Part shown: positions 8,635 through 16,465 of the stretch, in pieces
Layout of the letters: every line of letters begins with the position of its first letter
How positions within the stretch are numbered: position 1 is the first letter of the stretch
Assembly (NCBI RefSeq): GCF_046025915.1
Contig: NZ_JAQQFR010000008.1
Coordinates: 196,116 to 260,115, forward strand
Reading direction: 5' to 3'
DNA from: Herbaspirillum rhizosphaerae_A
GTDB taxonomy: Bacteria > Pseudomonadota > Gammaproteobacteria > Burkholderiales > Burkholderiaceae_D
DNA length: 64,000 nt
Program-made: the position numbers and the translations under genes
The notes under the pieces: model-generated
The model's database searches: none
What the model saw: the letters and a program-made list of their open reading frames with translations, nothing else
Told to the model about the DNA's origin: nothing

Positions 8635-9632
8635 TTCGCTTCTCCTTTGCGGAACGGCAGCGAGAACGAGAAGCCGCGCAGCGCCATCAATCCATTCGGC
8701 AGCGTCAGCATGACCACGATCATCAGCACGCCGTAGATCAGCGATTGATATTGCTGGAAGTCCTGCAAGAGTTCAAACAGGATGGTCAGCGCAAACGCAC
8801 CGATCATCGCGCCGCTGACATATTCCAGTCCGCCGAGGAAGCAGAACAGCATGTAGTAAATGCTGTGTTCGACCGTGAAGCTTTGCGGATACACGCTCTG
8901 CGTGAACACGGAAAAATAGCTGCCGCCCAGCCCACCCAGCGCACAGGCGATGGAGAAGGCCATGATGCGATAGCGCCAGACATTGACGCCGAAGCTCTCC
9001 GCCAGATCTTCGTTCAGCCGCATGGCGCGGAAGATGCCGCCCAGACGCGAATAATGCACGCGCCACACCACGCCGAGCGCAATCGCCAGAAGGGCAATGC
9101 CGAGGTAGTACAGCGGCAACGCAGAGTCGCCCGAGAACGGTTGCGGTAAGCCCGTGATGCCTTTGGAGCCTTGCGTCAGATTGCCGCCGTTGAGGAAGGC
9201 CAGGCGAATTGCTTCCGTCAGACAGATCGTCAGCATCGAGAAATAGATGCCCTTGAGCTTGAGAATCATGCTGCCGATCAGCGCGCCGCACAGGGCCGAC
9301 GCCAGGCAGGACAGCGGCAGCGCGATCCAGAAACTGTGTCCGGCCTTGGCGATCAGGATGGCCGTGACATAACCACCGATCAGTGCAAAACCTGCCTGGC
9401 AGATATTGATGCGGCCGATGCAAAAGGTCAGCCACACGCCGCTGGCAATGACGGCTACACCGGCGCAATTCATCAGCACCGACATCAGATAGCGCGAGTG
9501 GCCGATGCCGAGCGGCAGAACGACCAGTACGCCGAGTATCAGCAGGATCACCGAGAAGTCGCGGCGTTGGTCGAGTTTCATGGAGCCTCGTGAAAGCAAA
9601 GAAGTGAGCGGCGAATTGAGAGGTGCAGTCAT
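8631..9632 (-). CDS. branched-chain-type ABC permease (LivM family)
   Basis: 333 residues, about ten predicted membrane helices. LivM motifs: NICQAGFALIGGYVTA, KLKGIYFSMLTICLTEAIR, and TLPNGLMALRGF near the end. A 20-residue hydrophilic amino terminus precedes the first helix. The gene sits 2 bases downstream of livH and overlaps livG by 4. It forms the membrane channel with LivH. Confidence 0.9.
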   Translation of the reverse strand: MTAPLNSPLTSLLSRGSMKLDQRRDFSVILLILGVLVVLPLGIGHSRYLMSVLMNCAGVAVIASGVWLTFCIGRINICQAGFALIGGYVTAILIAKAGHSFWIALPLSCLASALCGALIGSMILKLKGIYFSMLTICLTEAIRLAFLNGGNLTQGSKGITGLPQPFSGDSALPLYYLGIALLAIALGVVWRVHYSRLGGIFRAMRLNEDLAESFGVNVWRYRIMAFSIACALGGLGGSYFSVFTQSVYPQSFTVEHSIYYMLFCFLGGLEYVSGAMIGAFALTILFELLQDFQQYQSLIYGVLMIVVMLTLPNGLMALRGFSFSLPFRKGEAK

Positions 9633-9634
9633 GA

Positions 9635-10501
9635 TCAGCCCCAGGGTTTGCCGAACAGGCCGTTCGGTTTGAAGATCAGGAACACGATCATGGCCACAAA
9701 GATCAGCAGGTAAGTCATGCTGCTCGGCAGCAGGTCGTAGCCGATCGCTTCAGCCATGCCGAGCACGAAGCCGCCGACGATCGCACCCGAGGTCACACCG
9801 GCGCCACCGATCATGATCATGATGAAGGCCTTGGTCGAGATGTTGGTGCCGACACCCGCATTGACGCCATACAGCGTCACCAGCAAGCCGCCGGCGATAC
9901 CGGCGAGCGCCGCGCCGATGGCGAAGCCCAGCGTGGTGATGAACTTGACGTTGACGCCTTGCAGCAGCGCCGCTTCCTTGTCTTGTGCCACGGCGCGCAG
10001 GGCGCGGCCGGGTTTGGTGTATTGCACGAATAGCAGCAGCGCGACGATGAAGCCGATCGAAATCAAGGCGACCGCGAGATTCGAATAGGGCAGATACGCA
10101 TCGCCATCGTTGAGAATCAGCACGCCGTCGATCAGCGTCGGCACGCCGCGCTGCTTTTCGCCGAACAGCGAGAGCGCAACGTTTTCCAACAGCAGCGCGG
10201 TGCCGACTGCCATGAGCATGCTGCTTTCTTCACGCTTGGAAGTTGCCAGTACGGGTTGGAACAGGAAGCGGTTGAACGCCATGCCGATCACGCCCAGCGT
10301 CGCGCCCGCCAGCAGCAACGCCAGCCAGAACGGGAAGCCGAATTGTCCGTACAGGTAGTACATGACAAAGCCGCCCAGCATATACATCTGGCCGTGGGCG
10401 AAATTGACCACGCGCATGATGCTGAAGACCATGGTCAGTCCCAGCGCAATGAGCGCATAGGCCGAGCCGAGGATGAGTCCGTTGATGAGAATTTGCAGCA
10501 T
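9635..10501 (-). CDS. branched-chain-type ABC permease (LivH family)
   Basis: 288 residues from the ATG at 10499-10501, beginning MLQILINGLILGSAYA, the normal LivH start. The open frame continues upstream for 38 codons without family similarity, so I use the internal start. Motifs: MRVVNFAHGQMYMLGG, the GINAGV-like loop, GGFVLGMAEA and the carboxyl-terminal FKPNGLFGKPWG. Upstream, 255 bases separate it from the binding-protein stop; that gap contains a short AT-rich tract but no obvious terminator. Confidence 0.9.
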   Translation of the reverse strand: MLQILINGLILGSAYALIALGLTMVFSIMRVVNFAHGQMYMLGGFVMYYLYGQFGFPFWLALLLAGATLGVIGMAFNRFLFQPVLATSKREESSMLMAVGTALLLENVALSLFGEKQRGVPTLIDGVLILNDGDAYLPYSNLAVALISIGFIVALLLFVQYTKPGRALRAVAQDKEAALLQGVNVKFITTLGFAIGAALAGIAGGLLVTLYGVNAGVGTNISTKAFIMIMIGGAGVTSGAIVGGFVLGMAEAIGYDLLPSSMTYLLIFVAMIVFLIFKPNGLFGKPWG

Positions 10502-10756
10502 GTCGGTTGATGAATCCTCTGTTATTGCATCAATGTCAGGGTATTGCCCACACCAGAAGGGAGGCCGGTGCGGGCAATGGGTGAAGCAGACTATTTTTAC
10601 AGCCAACCTGCTCATGGTCTCGTTGCAAGACCCTGAACAGGTTGTTGTTACTTATTACTTTTACTACCTACTGCTTTGCTTCTACTACACCCGCCGCACG
10701 CGGGACAACGTGTGGCGGGGCACAACAACGCGCGTTACGACTGCATGCCTAGTTCC

Positions 10757-11947
10757 TTAATTCGCGACCTGGCCGACGTAGACCGCTTCGAAGCCGCCGC
10801 CCTTATAGGCGTTGACCACCAGCGGTACGCCAACCTGCGATTGACGGCCGAAATCTTTCTTGCCGACGAATTGCAGTGTGGTCTTGTCCTTCACGAAAGG
10901 ATTGGTCATCTTGAACGACGGCATCTCCTTGCGGAATTGCTCGACGTCGGTCAATGCCTTCGGGTTCTTTTGCAGCACGGCCAGGATCAGTTCCAGCGCG
11001 TAAGCCTTGGTGCCGGCTTCGTCATTCCACTCGCCGACGCGCTTCTTGTAGACCTCGACGAATTGCTTCATGTAGTCGGATTGGATCGCCGGTGTCGATG
11101 CACCGCCGACGGAAAGGAAGCCTGCCGCTTTTTCACCGGCGACTTGTTCCAGGATCTTGGCGTCTTGTCCTGTTTCAGTCGACAGCTGGCCCTTGAAGCC
11201 GAGGTCGCGTGCGGCCTTGATCAGCAGCGGCGCATCCGACGGCGCTACGCCCGACAGCACGATGGCGTCAGGTTTGGCGCGTACCAGCTTGGACATGATC
11301 GGCATGAAGTCGGTGGTGCCCGGCTCATAGCTTTCCTTGTCAGCCAAGACCTTCAGGCCCAGGCTCTTGGCTGCGGCCACGCCTTCTTCCTGCTGGTTCT
11401 TGGCGTCGGACTCGTTACGTGCGACGAAGGAAATGCTCTTCACGCCTTTCTTGTCCATCAGGTATTTGTAGACCACCGGACCGACCTGATACGACGCCAC
11501 CATACCGAGCACCGAAGCGTTGGCCGGCGCGGTGTACAGCTCCTTGGAGAAGGCGTACGGGAAGTTCATCGCCTTGGCGCGTTCCATCACCGGCTTGACG
11601 GCGATGGCGGTGGTGTCGATGTTCGGTCCGATGATGTACTTGACACCGTCGCTGGCGAGTTTCTCGGCGTTGGAGATGGAGATCTTCGGATCATTCTTGT
11701 CGTCGAGTGCGACGATTTCGATCTTGTACTTCTTGCCGCCGATATCGACGCCGCCTTTGGCGTTATACATTTCGGCAGTGGTCTCTGCGCAGTATTTGTT
11801 GACCAGGCCCCACGATGCGGCAGCGCCGGACATGACGCCGTTGACGCCGATCTTCAGAACGTTGTCGGCGGCGTGCGCCACCGGTACCGCGGCGAACATG
11901 GCCAGCGTCAATGCGGCCAAGGTTTTCAAGGACATGCGTTTGTTCAT
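10757..11947 (-). CDS. ABC transporter substrate-binding protein (LivK / amino-acid-amide type)
   Basis: 396 residues. Signal peptide about 1-24 ending AVPVAHA, followed by a Peripla_BP_6 fold (KIGVNGVMSGAAASWG, then DDKNDPKISISNAEKL). Two adjacent ATGs exist; the second (11945-11947) is favoured because GGGAG lies 5 bases before it, the first being only 2 bases away. It is the first ABC gene after the porin and should deliver a small amino-acid- or amide-like ligand to LivHMGF. The ligand is not deducible from sequence alone; the racemase in the operon hints at hydantoins or amino-acid derivatives. Confidence 0.88.
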   Translation of the reverse strand: MNKRMSLKTLAALTLAMFAAVPVAHAADNVLKIGVNGVMSGAAASWGLVNKYCAETTAEMYNAKGGVDIGGKKYKIEIVALDDKNDPKISISNAEKLASDGVKYIIGPNIDTTAIAVKPVMERAKAMNFPYAFSKELYTAPANASVLGMVASYQVGPVVYKYLMDKKGVKSISFVARNESDAKNQQEEGVAAAKSLGLKVLADKESYEPGTTDFMPIMSKLVRAKPDAIVLSGVAPSDAPLLIKAARDLGFKGQLSTETGQDAKILEQVAGEKAAGFLSVGGASTPAIQSDYMKQFVEVYKKRVGEWNDEAGTKAYALELILAVLQKNPKALTDVEQFRKEMPSFKMTNPFVKDKTTLQFVGKKDFGRQSQVGVPLVVNAYKGGGFEAVYVGQVAN

Positions 11948-12063
11948 CATTACTCCCGTTTGAAAAATGGAAAACAGAAAAGTCGATTCAAAAATTCTCA
12001 GATAAGGAATCAAGCAAGGATTACGCCGCGTCGCTTCCTATCTGCATGTGCAATAGCTTTTGA

Positions 12064-13149
12064 TCAGAACGTGTGGCGGATACCAAGCGCCAACGCGGTC
12101 TGATGCTGATTGGCGTAACCGCCGCCGATGGCTGTCGAGTTGGTGTTGATCAGCGATTCGGTGGCGCCGTCGCCGTTGCTCAGGTAGGCCAGGTTGGCGA
12201 TCAGGCTGGTGCGTTTGGACAAGCTGTAAATGCCCAGCAGGCGATAGACCTTGGTGTTGTTGGAAAGCGTGGTGTTCTTGCGATAGATCACATCAGCCGA
12301 ACCGGTGAAGGCAGGCGTGAAGGTGTAGTCGACGCCGGCTTCCACTGCATAGGCTTTGCGTGCGGTCGGCAGCGAAGGAATCGACTGGAACGAGCCGGGG
12401 CCGGAGATGTCGCTGCGAGCGGCGCCAAGACGCAATTTCAGTGCGTTGATGGTGTAGCTGGCGCCGAGTGTGGTCAGCTTCAACACGTTACCGGTGTTGG
12501 TGAGGCCGACGGTAGCGTCCTGTTCGCGATCAAAAGTGATACCAACGAAGAACGGGCCTTGCGCATACTTCGCAGCGATGTTGTAGACCTGCCCGGTGCG
12601 CAGGCTGCCGGCCGCTTCGCCGAAGCCGTACATCACGCCGCCCTGAAAGCCACCGACTTCCGGTGAGACGTATTTGATGGTGTTGTTATAGATTTCGCTG
12701 ACCGCATCAAATTCAGAAAACTTGAAGATCGCACCGGAGTTGTAGCCACCCTTGAACACGCTGCCCACCAGCCAGTCATCGTTGAAGTTCCATTGCTTGC
12801 CGACGGTCAGTGCGCCGGACGAGCTTTCCAGACCGACCAGCGAATTGCGCGAGAACAGCTGGCCGCTGGACGATTGCGAGCCGTTGGTCGGATTGAAGCC
12901 GGCCTGCAGGTTGAACACCGCATTGAGACCGCCGCCGAGATCTTCCTTGCCGCGGAAGCCCACGTTGGATACGCCCAGAATGCTGTTGAGCGCACCGACC
13001 TTGTTTTGCGAACCGTTGCCGACGTTAGTGGTGTAGCCGAAGCCGGTGTCGATCACGCCGGAAATAGTGACGCTCGATTGTGCACAGGCGACGCCGCTTG
13101 CGCCCAGTGTAAGGATGGCTGCTGCCCCGAATTTGATGAAAGTGCTCAT
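12064..13149 (-). CDS. general Gram-negative porin
   Basis: 361 residues. ATG 13147-13149 has AAGGA 5-6 bases upstream, and the product starts with a clean signal peptide ending SGVACAQ. The mature part begins SSVTISGVIDTGFGY, contains GFRGKEDLGGGLNAVF, the usual first strands of beta-proteobacterial trimeric porins, and ends in an aromatic residue (RHTF) as needed for outer-membrane assembly. It lies 116 bases upstream of the binding-protein gene, same strand, so it is probably the first gene of the transport operon and provides outer-membrane passage. Confidence 0.9.
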   Translation of the reverse strand: MSTFIKFGAAAILTLGASGVACAQSSVTISGVIDTGFGYTTNVGNGSQNKVGALNSILGVSNVGFRGKEDLGGGLNAVFNLQAGFNPTNGSQSSSGQLFSRNSLVGLESSSGALTVGKQWNFNDDWLVGSVFKGGYNSGAIFKFSEFDAVSEIYNNTIKYVSPEVGGFQGGVMYGFGEAAGSLRTGQVYNIAAKYAQGPFFVGITFDREQDATVGLTNTGNVLKLTTLGASYTINALKLRLGAARSDISGPGSFQSIPSLPTARKAYAVEAGVDYTFTPAFTGSADVIYRKNTTLSNNTKVYRLLGIYSLSKRTSLIANLAYLSNGDGATESLINTNSTAIGGGYANQHQTALALGIRHTF

Positions 13150-13349
13150 GTTTTCCTTCTTGTCTTGATTGATGTTTTCAATAGGTTTGCCATATCGGCC
13201 CGACCCCGATTCCCTGCCGGACCAGCTTTTCACGCGTTGTCACGAGGATTGCTGAGGTACATGTATTACGCACTGCTGTCTGCCGTGCCGGCTGATGCGA
13301 ACTTCCTGGCATCAGCAAGTCTTGTTCAGATGAATACAATTTCAATTAG

Positions 13350-13363
13350 GATTGTGCACAATC
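13350..13363. promoter_or_regulatory. candidate operator, palindrome GATTGTGCACAATC
   Basis: A perfect 14-base palindrome about 200 bases upstream of the porin start. The core GTGCAC with flanking TT/AA resembles the short symmetrical sites bound by FCD-type GntR regulators, and the regulator gene is adjacent. A second near-identical copy lies at 13554-13566. Assignment to the neighbouring GntR protein is inference. Confidence 0.55.
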
Positions 13364-13553
13364 TTGGAATTTTGAATAAGCGAAAAGCGTGCCAGAGCGA
13401 ACTGATAATGAGATTGAAGTGGTAAAAATGGCCTTGTATCAAGGCTTTCAGCGACTGTCCCGGAGTCGGCTGTGGGACGTCATGCGCGGGAGTATGGCGA
13501 GCAAATCCTGTCGGAAGGCTGACAAGGAGCATGTTTGTGCACCTTCTTATCGA

Positions 13554-13566
13554 GATTGTGCACAAT
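13554..13566. promoter_or_regulatory. candidate operator, second palindrome copy
   Basis: GATTGTGCACAAT repeats 13 of the 14 bases of the site at 13350-13363; the 12-base core ATTGTGCACAAT at 13555-13566 is a perfect palindrome. The two centres are 204 bases apart. A partial copy, TTGTGCACC, sits 20 bases to the left. Confidence 0.55.
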
Positions 13567-13801
13567 TTGAGAGCTGCATTCAGTTTTTGGTGCGGACGGC
13601 GGAGGTGCGTTTAGATGCTATTGGTACTGTGTTTTTGATGTCCGGCGGCGGCGCGATACGAGGCTGTTTCCGGAGTGCGCTTGTCTCGTGCAGGCCCGGG
13701 GCGAAGCACTTATACTGTGAACATATGTACAAATATTTTCTACGATTTATGCGTCGATTGAGCACAATGGGTTATCTCTCCATCGCCTGGCCGGAGCCGA
13801 G

Positions 13802-14557
13802 ATGAGTGAAATCAGAGCGGAGAAGGGAAAGGAGCTGAGCAAGGACTTGAATAAAGACTTGAACAGGGACTTGAGTAACGACGCCGTCGACGCCCGTATA
13901 TATATGGCGATCATCGACGCGATCCTTGATCACAAGCTTCCTCCCGGTACGCGCCTGGTCGAGGCGCCATTGTGCGAAGCCTTTGGCGTGACGCGCGGGA
14001 CTTTGCGGCGCGTGTTCGTCAAGCTGGCGCATGAGCGCGTCATTGAGCTGCAACCCAACCGCGGCGCCATCATTGCCTTGCATGACATCGGCGAGGCGCG
14101 CGAGGTGTTCGAGGCGCGCGTAATCCTGGAGGTCGGCTCCGTCAAAGGACTGGCCGCAAAGCCGGGTAATAAGAACAAGGCATTTGCCGAGCTGCGCGAG
14201 ATGATCAAGAAAGAGCATGCCTTGCGCGAAGACGGCAACTGGCGAGACTGGATCCGGCTTTCCGGCGAATTCCATATCAAGCTGGCTGAAGTCAATCAGA
14301 ACGATATCGTCAGTGGCTATCTCCGTACACTGATCGCGCGTACTTCATTGCTGATCGGTCTCTATGAGACGCCCAAGCGCAATAGCTGCTCGGCTGATGA
14401 GCATATCGGCATTCTGGATGCGATCGAGAAGGGTGAGCCGGCATTGGCGGCGCGCCTGATGGAACACCATCTCGGCGAATATGCGCTGGGTTTGCTGGCA
14501 GAGCCGACGCAGGCCGTGGAAATTGATTTTGGCAAGCTGTTTGCGCCGGTGCGCTGA
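13802..14557 (+). CDS. GntR-family regulator, FCD subfamily
   Basis: 251 residues. A charged amino-terminal tail (1-30) contains a threefold K/R-D-L-N/S repeat coded by tandem 12-base units at 13841-13876. It is followed by a winged helix-turn-helix (about 32-95, PPGTRLVEAPLCEAFGVTRG) and an FCD ligand-binding domain (about 105-235, with EFHIKLAE and the HHLGEY region). The ATG at 13802 has GGAG 5 bases upstream. It is divergent from the porin/importer/racemase operon and is the obvious candidate to control it, with the imported compound or its metabolite as effector. Confidence 0.9.
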   Translation: MSEIRAEKGKELSKDLNKDLNRDLSNDAVDARIYMAIIDAILDHKLPPGTRLVEAPLCEAFGVTRGTLRRVFVKLAHERVIELQPNRGAIIALHDIGEAREVFEARVILEVGSVKGLAAKPGNKNKAFAELREMIKKEHALREDGNWRDWIRLSGEFHIKLAEVNQNDIVSGYLRTLIARTSLLIGLYETPKRNSCSADEHIGILDAIEKGEPALAARLMEHHLGEYALGLLAEPTQAVEIDFGKLFAPVR

Positions 14558-15097
14558 AACGCGTCTGCTGAGTATTTCTTGATGGCAGCTTTGTTGTCAT
14601 TGCAGCATCAGCTGGAAAGAGGGTTAGCAGATTTTGCTAACCCTTTGTTTTTTCATCTACGTTCTTATGAGTAGGTAATCTGATTTTTTCGGGTCGCCGT
14701 GCCTCAGCTGTATTTATTCAACAAATCCATTCCTGACAGCAAGCTTTCATTCCGCCTGTCAACCTTCAAACACGCCTAAATGTAGTTTTAAAACTAAGCT
14801 TAAGTAGCAAAGCTACTTGTAACATTAGTACACATATTATTTGTCGCTATAGGAAAAGAGTGTTGTAATTCGCATTAAATCTAATGAAATACTGTAGTTG
14901 AGGTAAAAAAGTGATGGAAATAAAAATTCTAATGTGTAGAATTAAATAAAATTTTTAGTAAAACTACATAAAATGTAGAGAGGCAAAAAGAAGTACGGAC
15001 CGTCACATGGCCGTACGGAAATAATGCCCATAAAAAAGAATTCGGGTGCAATGCTCGAAAAATAGTGGAAGTCCCACAAGCAAATTTAGGAGATGAA
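14558..15097. promoter_or_regulatory. AT-rich region upstream of second porin
   Basis: 540 bases. It starts with the GntR terminator, then becomes strongly AT-rich from 14680. Visible elements: TGTAGTTTTAAAACTA at 14781-14796, a hairpin AAGTAGC/GCTACTT with AAA loop at 14802-14818, TTTAGTAAAACTACA at 14954-14968 overlapping the dyad CTACAT-AAA-ATGTAG at 14964-14978, and GTACGG-N12-CCGTAC at 14993-15016. No gene is supported here. Confidence 0.5.
14620..14654 (+). terminator. intrinsic terminator after the GntR gene
   Basis: A perfect 10-base stem, AGGGTTAGCA (14620-14629) and TGCTAACCCT (14635-14644), with a 5-base loop, followed by TTGTTTTTTC. Confidence 0.9.
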
Positions 15098-16195
15098 ATG
15101 AAAAAAGCTTCAAAAGTCGCATTCATTGCGAAGCCACTCGCTGTTGCAGCCGTTCTGGCATGCGCTTCCGCTGCCGCTCAGGCGCAGACCAATGTGACTA
15201 TTTACGGTCGTATTGATGCCGGCATCAACTACCAAAGCAACCAGGCCGGCGCCAACGGCACCCGTGGCAGCAAATGGGGTGTTGACGGTAACGAATGGGG
15301 CACCAGCATGTTCGGCTTCAAGGGCAACGAAGATCTGGGCGGCGGTCTGAAGGCATTGTTTACACTGGAAAGCGGTTTCGACGCTTCCAATGGACAAGTC
15401 AACGGCGGTAGCGGTCTGTGGACACGTCGCTCTTTCGTCGGTCTGAGCGGCGCTGCCGGTACGATCAAGATGGGTAAAGACCTGGCGCTGCAAAGCGATC
15501 CGATCTGGGCGCTGGATCCAACCGGCCAACAGGCTCTGAGTACAGCGACGCTGGTCAAGCAACGCAACTGGCCGCAAACCAACAACATGGTCAGCTATGA
15601 AACGCCAAACTTTGGTGGTTTCACGGCAACCGTGATGCATGGCTTCGGTGAAGCAGCAGGTTCGTTCACCAAGGGAACCGGCACGACCAACACCAACAAC
15701 GGCAGCCGCGATGGTATCTCCCTGGCTTACGTGCAATCGAACTACGAACTGCGCGCAATCTATGATGTGCAACGCGACACCAACGGCACATTCGACGACC
15801 TGTACAACAACTCGAAAGAGCTGACACTGGGCGGCACGCTGACCATCGACAAGCTGAAACTGTTTGCCGGTTATGAAAACCTGCGTGCACCAGCTGCGCT
15901 GGCAGGCAATCCTGATCGCGCCAATCACTACTGGCTCGGTGCGAACTATCAGATCACCCCGGCTCTGACACTGATCGGCGCTGCCTATCACGTGAACGTC
16001 AATGCGGGTGTCGGCAGCGCCAACCTGTTCGTCGTCGGCGGCAACTACAGCCTGTCCAAGCGCACACTGTTGTACGCAACCGTCGGTACGGTTCGCAACG
16101 GCGCCAACTCCGACTTCGCAGTCGAGTATGGCACCGGCGGCATCAAGGGCCAAAACCAGAACGCGTTCTACACTGGTATCAGCCACTCGTTCTAA
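15098..16195 (+). CDS. general Gram-negative porin
   Basis: 365 residues. ATG 15098 is preceded by AGGAG (spacing about 6) and starts a signal peptide ending AAAQAQ. The mature protein begins TNVTIYGRIDAGINYQ, contains FGFKGNEDLGGGLKALF and WTRRSFVGL (constriction-loop region), and ends GISHSF with the terminal phenylalanine required for barrel assembly. It has its own AT-rich promoter region and terminator, so it is probably monocistronic. It closely resembles the porin at 61830 in the amino-terminal half (GTSMFGFKGNEDLGGGL against GTSMIGFKGKEDLGGGL). Specificity is unknown. Confidence 0.92.
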   Translation: MKKASKVAFIAKPLAVAAVLACASAAAQAQTNVTIYGRIDAGINYQSNQAGANGTRGSKWGVDGNEWGTSMFGFKGNEDLGGGLKALFTLESGFDASNGQVNGGSGLWTRRSFVGLSGAAGTIKMGKDLALQSDPIWALDPTGQQALSTATLVKQRNWPQTNNMVSYETPNFGGFTATVMHGFGEAAGSFTKGTGTTNTNNGSRDGISLAYVQSNYELRAIYDVQRDTNGTFDDLYNNSKELTLGGTLTIDKLKLFAGYENLRAPAALAGNPDRANHYWLGANYQITPALTLIGAAYHVNVNAGVGSANLFVVGGNYSLSKRTLLYATVGTVRNGANSDFAVEYGTGGIKGQNQNAFYTGISHSF

Positions 16196-16216
16196 TTGTT
16201 CTGACGTAAGACAAGC

Positions 16217-16236
16217 CCGGGGTCCCGTGACCCCGG
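16217..16236. repeat. GC-rich hairpin after second porin
   Basis: Perfect 8-base inverted repeat CCGGGGTC (16217-16224) and GACCCCGG (16229-16236) with a 4-base loop, 22 bases after the porin stop. No T-run follows, so it may stabilise the 3' end rather than terminate. Confidence 0.6.
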
Positions 16237-16388
16237 CACCGTCCTCGCGGGCATGAATCTGTCGTTAATAGTCGCGGCAGGGGCATCCTGCGCGGGTCTG
16301 CAGCAAACGTGCTGTACTTTAGTCGGGCGGCACACGTAACGCAGAGTAGTCGTAGGTGTAGTGACATCCTGAGGAACTCCCCCTCTTG

Positions 16389-16416
16389 GCCCGTTCGATG
16401 TTGAGCGGGCTTTTTT
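16389..16416 (+). terminator. intrinsic terminator downstream of second porin
   Basis: Stem GCCCGTTC (16389-16396) with GAGCGGGC (16403-16410), one G-T pair, followed directly by TTTTTT. It lies between the porin and the convergent adenosine-deaminase-like gene. Confidence 0.8.
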
Positions 16417-16465
16417 ATGCCCGCTGTATTGTCGTCATGTCACTCTCGTTATTGTTATTGCGCAG

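Larger units (their letters stand above)
13150..13801. promoter_or_regulatory. divergent regulatory region between porin and GntR regulator
   Basis: 652 bases with no convincing gene. It must hold the promoters of the leftward porin/importer operon and of the rightward GntR gene. Its main feature is a repeated palindrome, ATTGTGCACAAT (see separate entries), plus a third partial copy TTGTGCACC at 13535-13543. The stretch 13325-13385 is AT-rich. Short open frames here have no recognisable product. Confidence 0.6.

Noticed and set aside
10676..12103. An open frame of about 475 codons on the plus strand
   Set aside because: It is antisense to the LivK-type binding-protein gene and has no ribosome site or domain.
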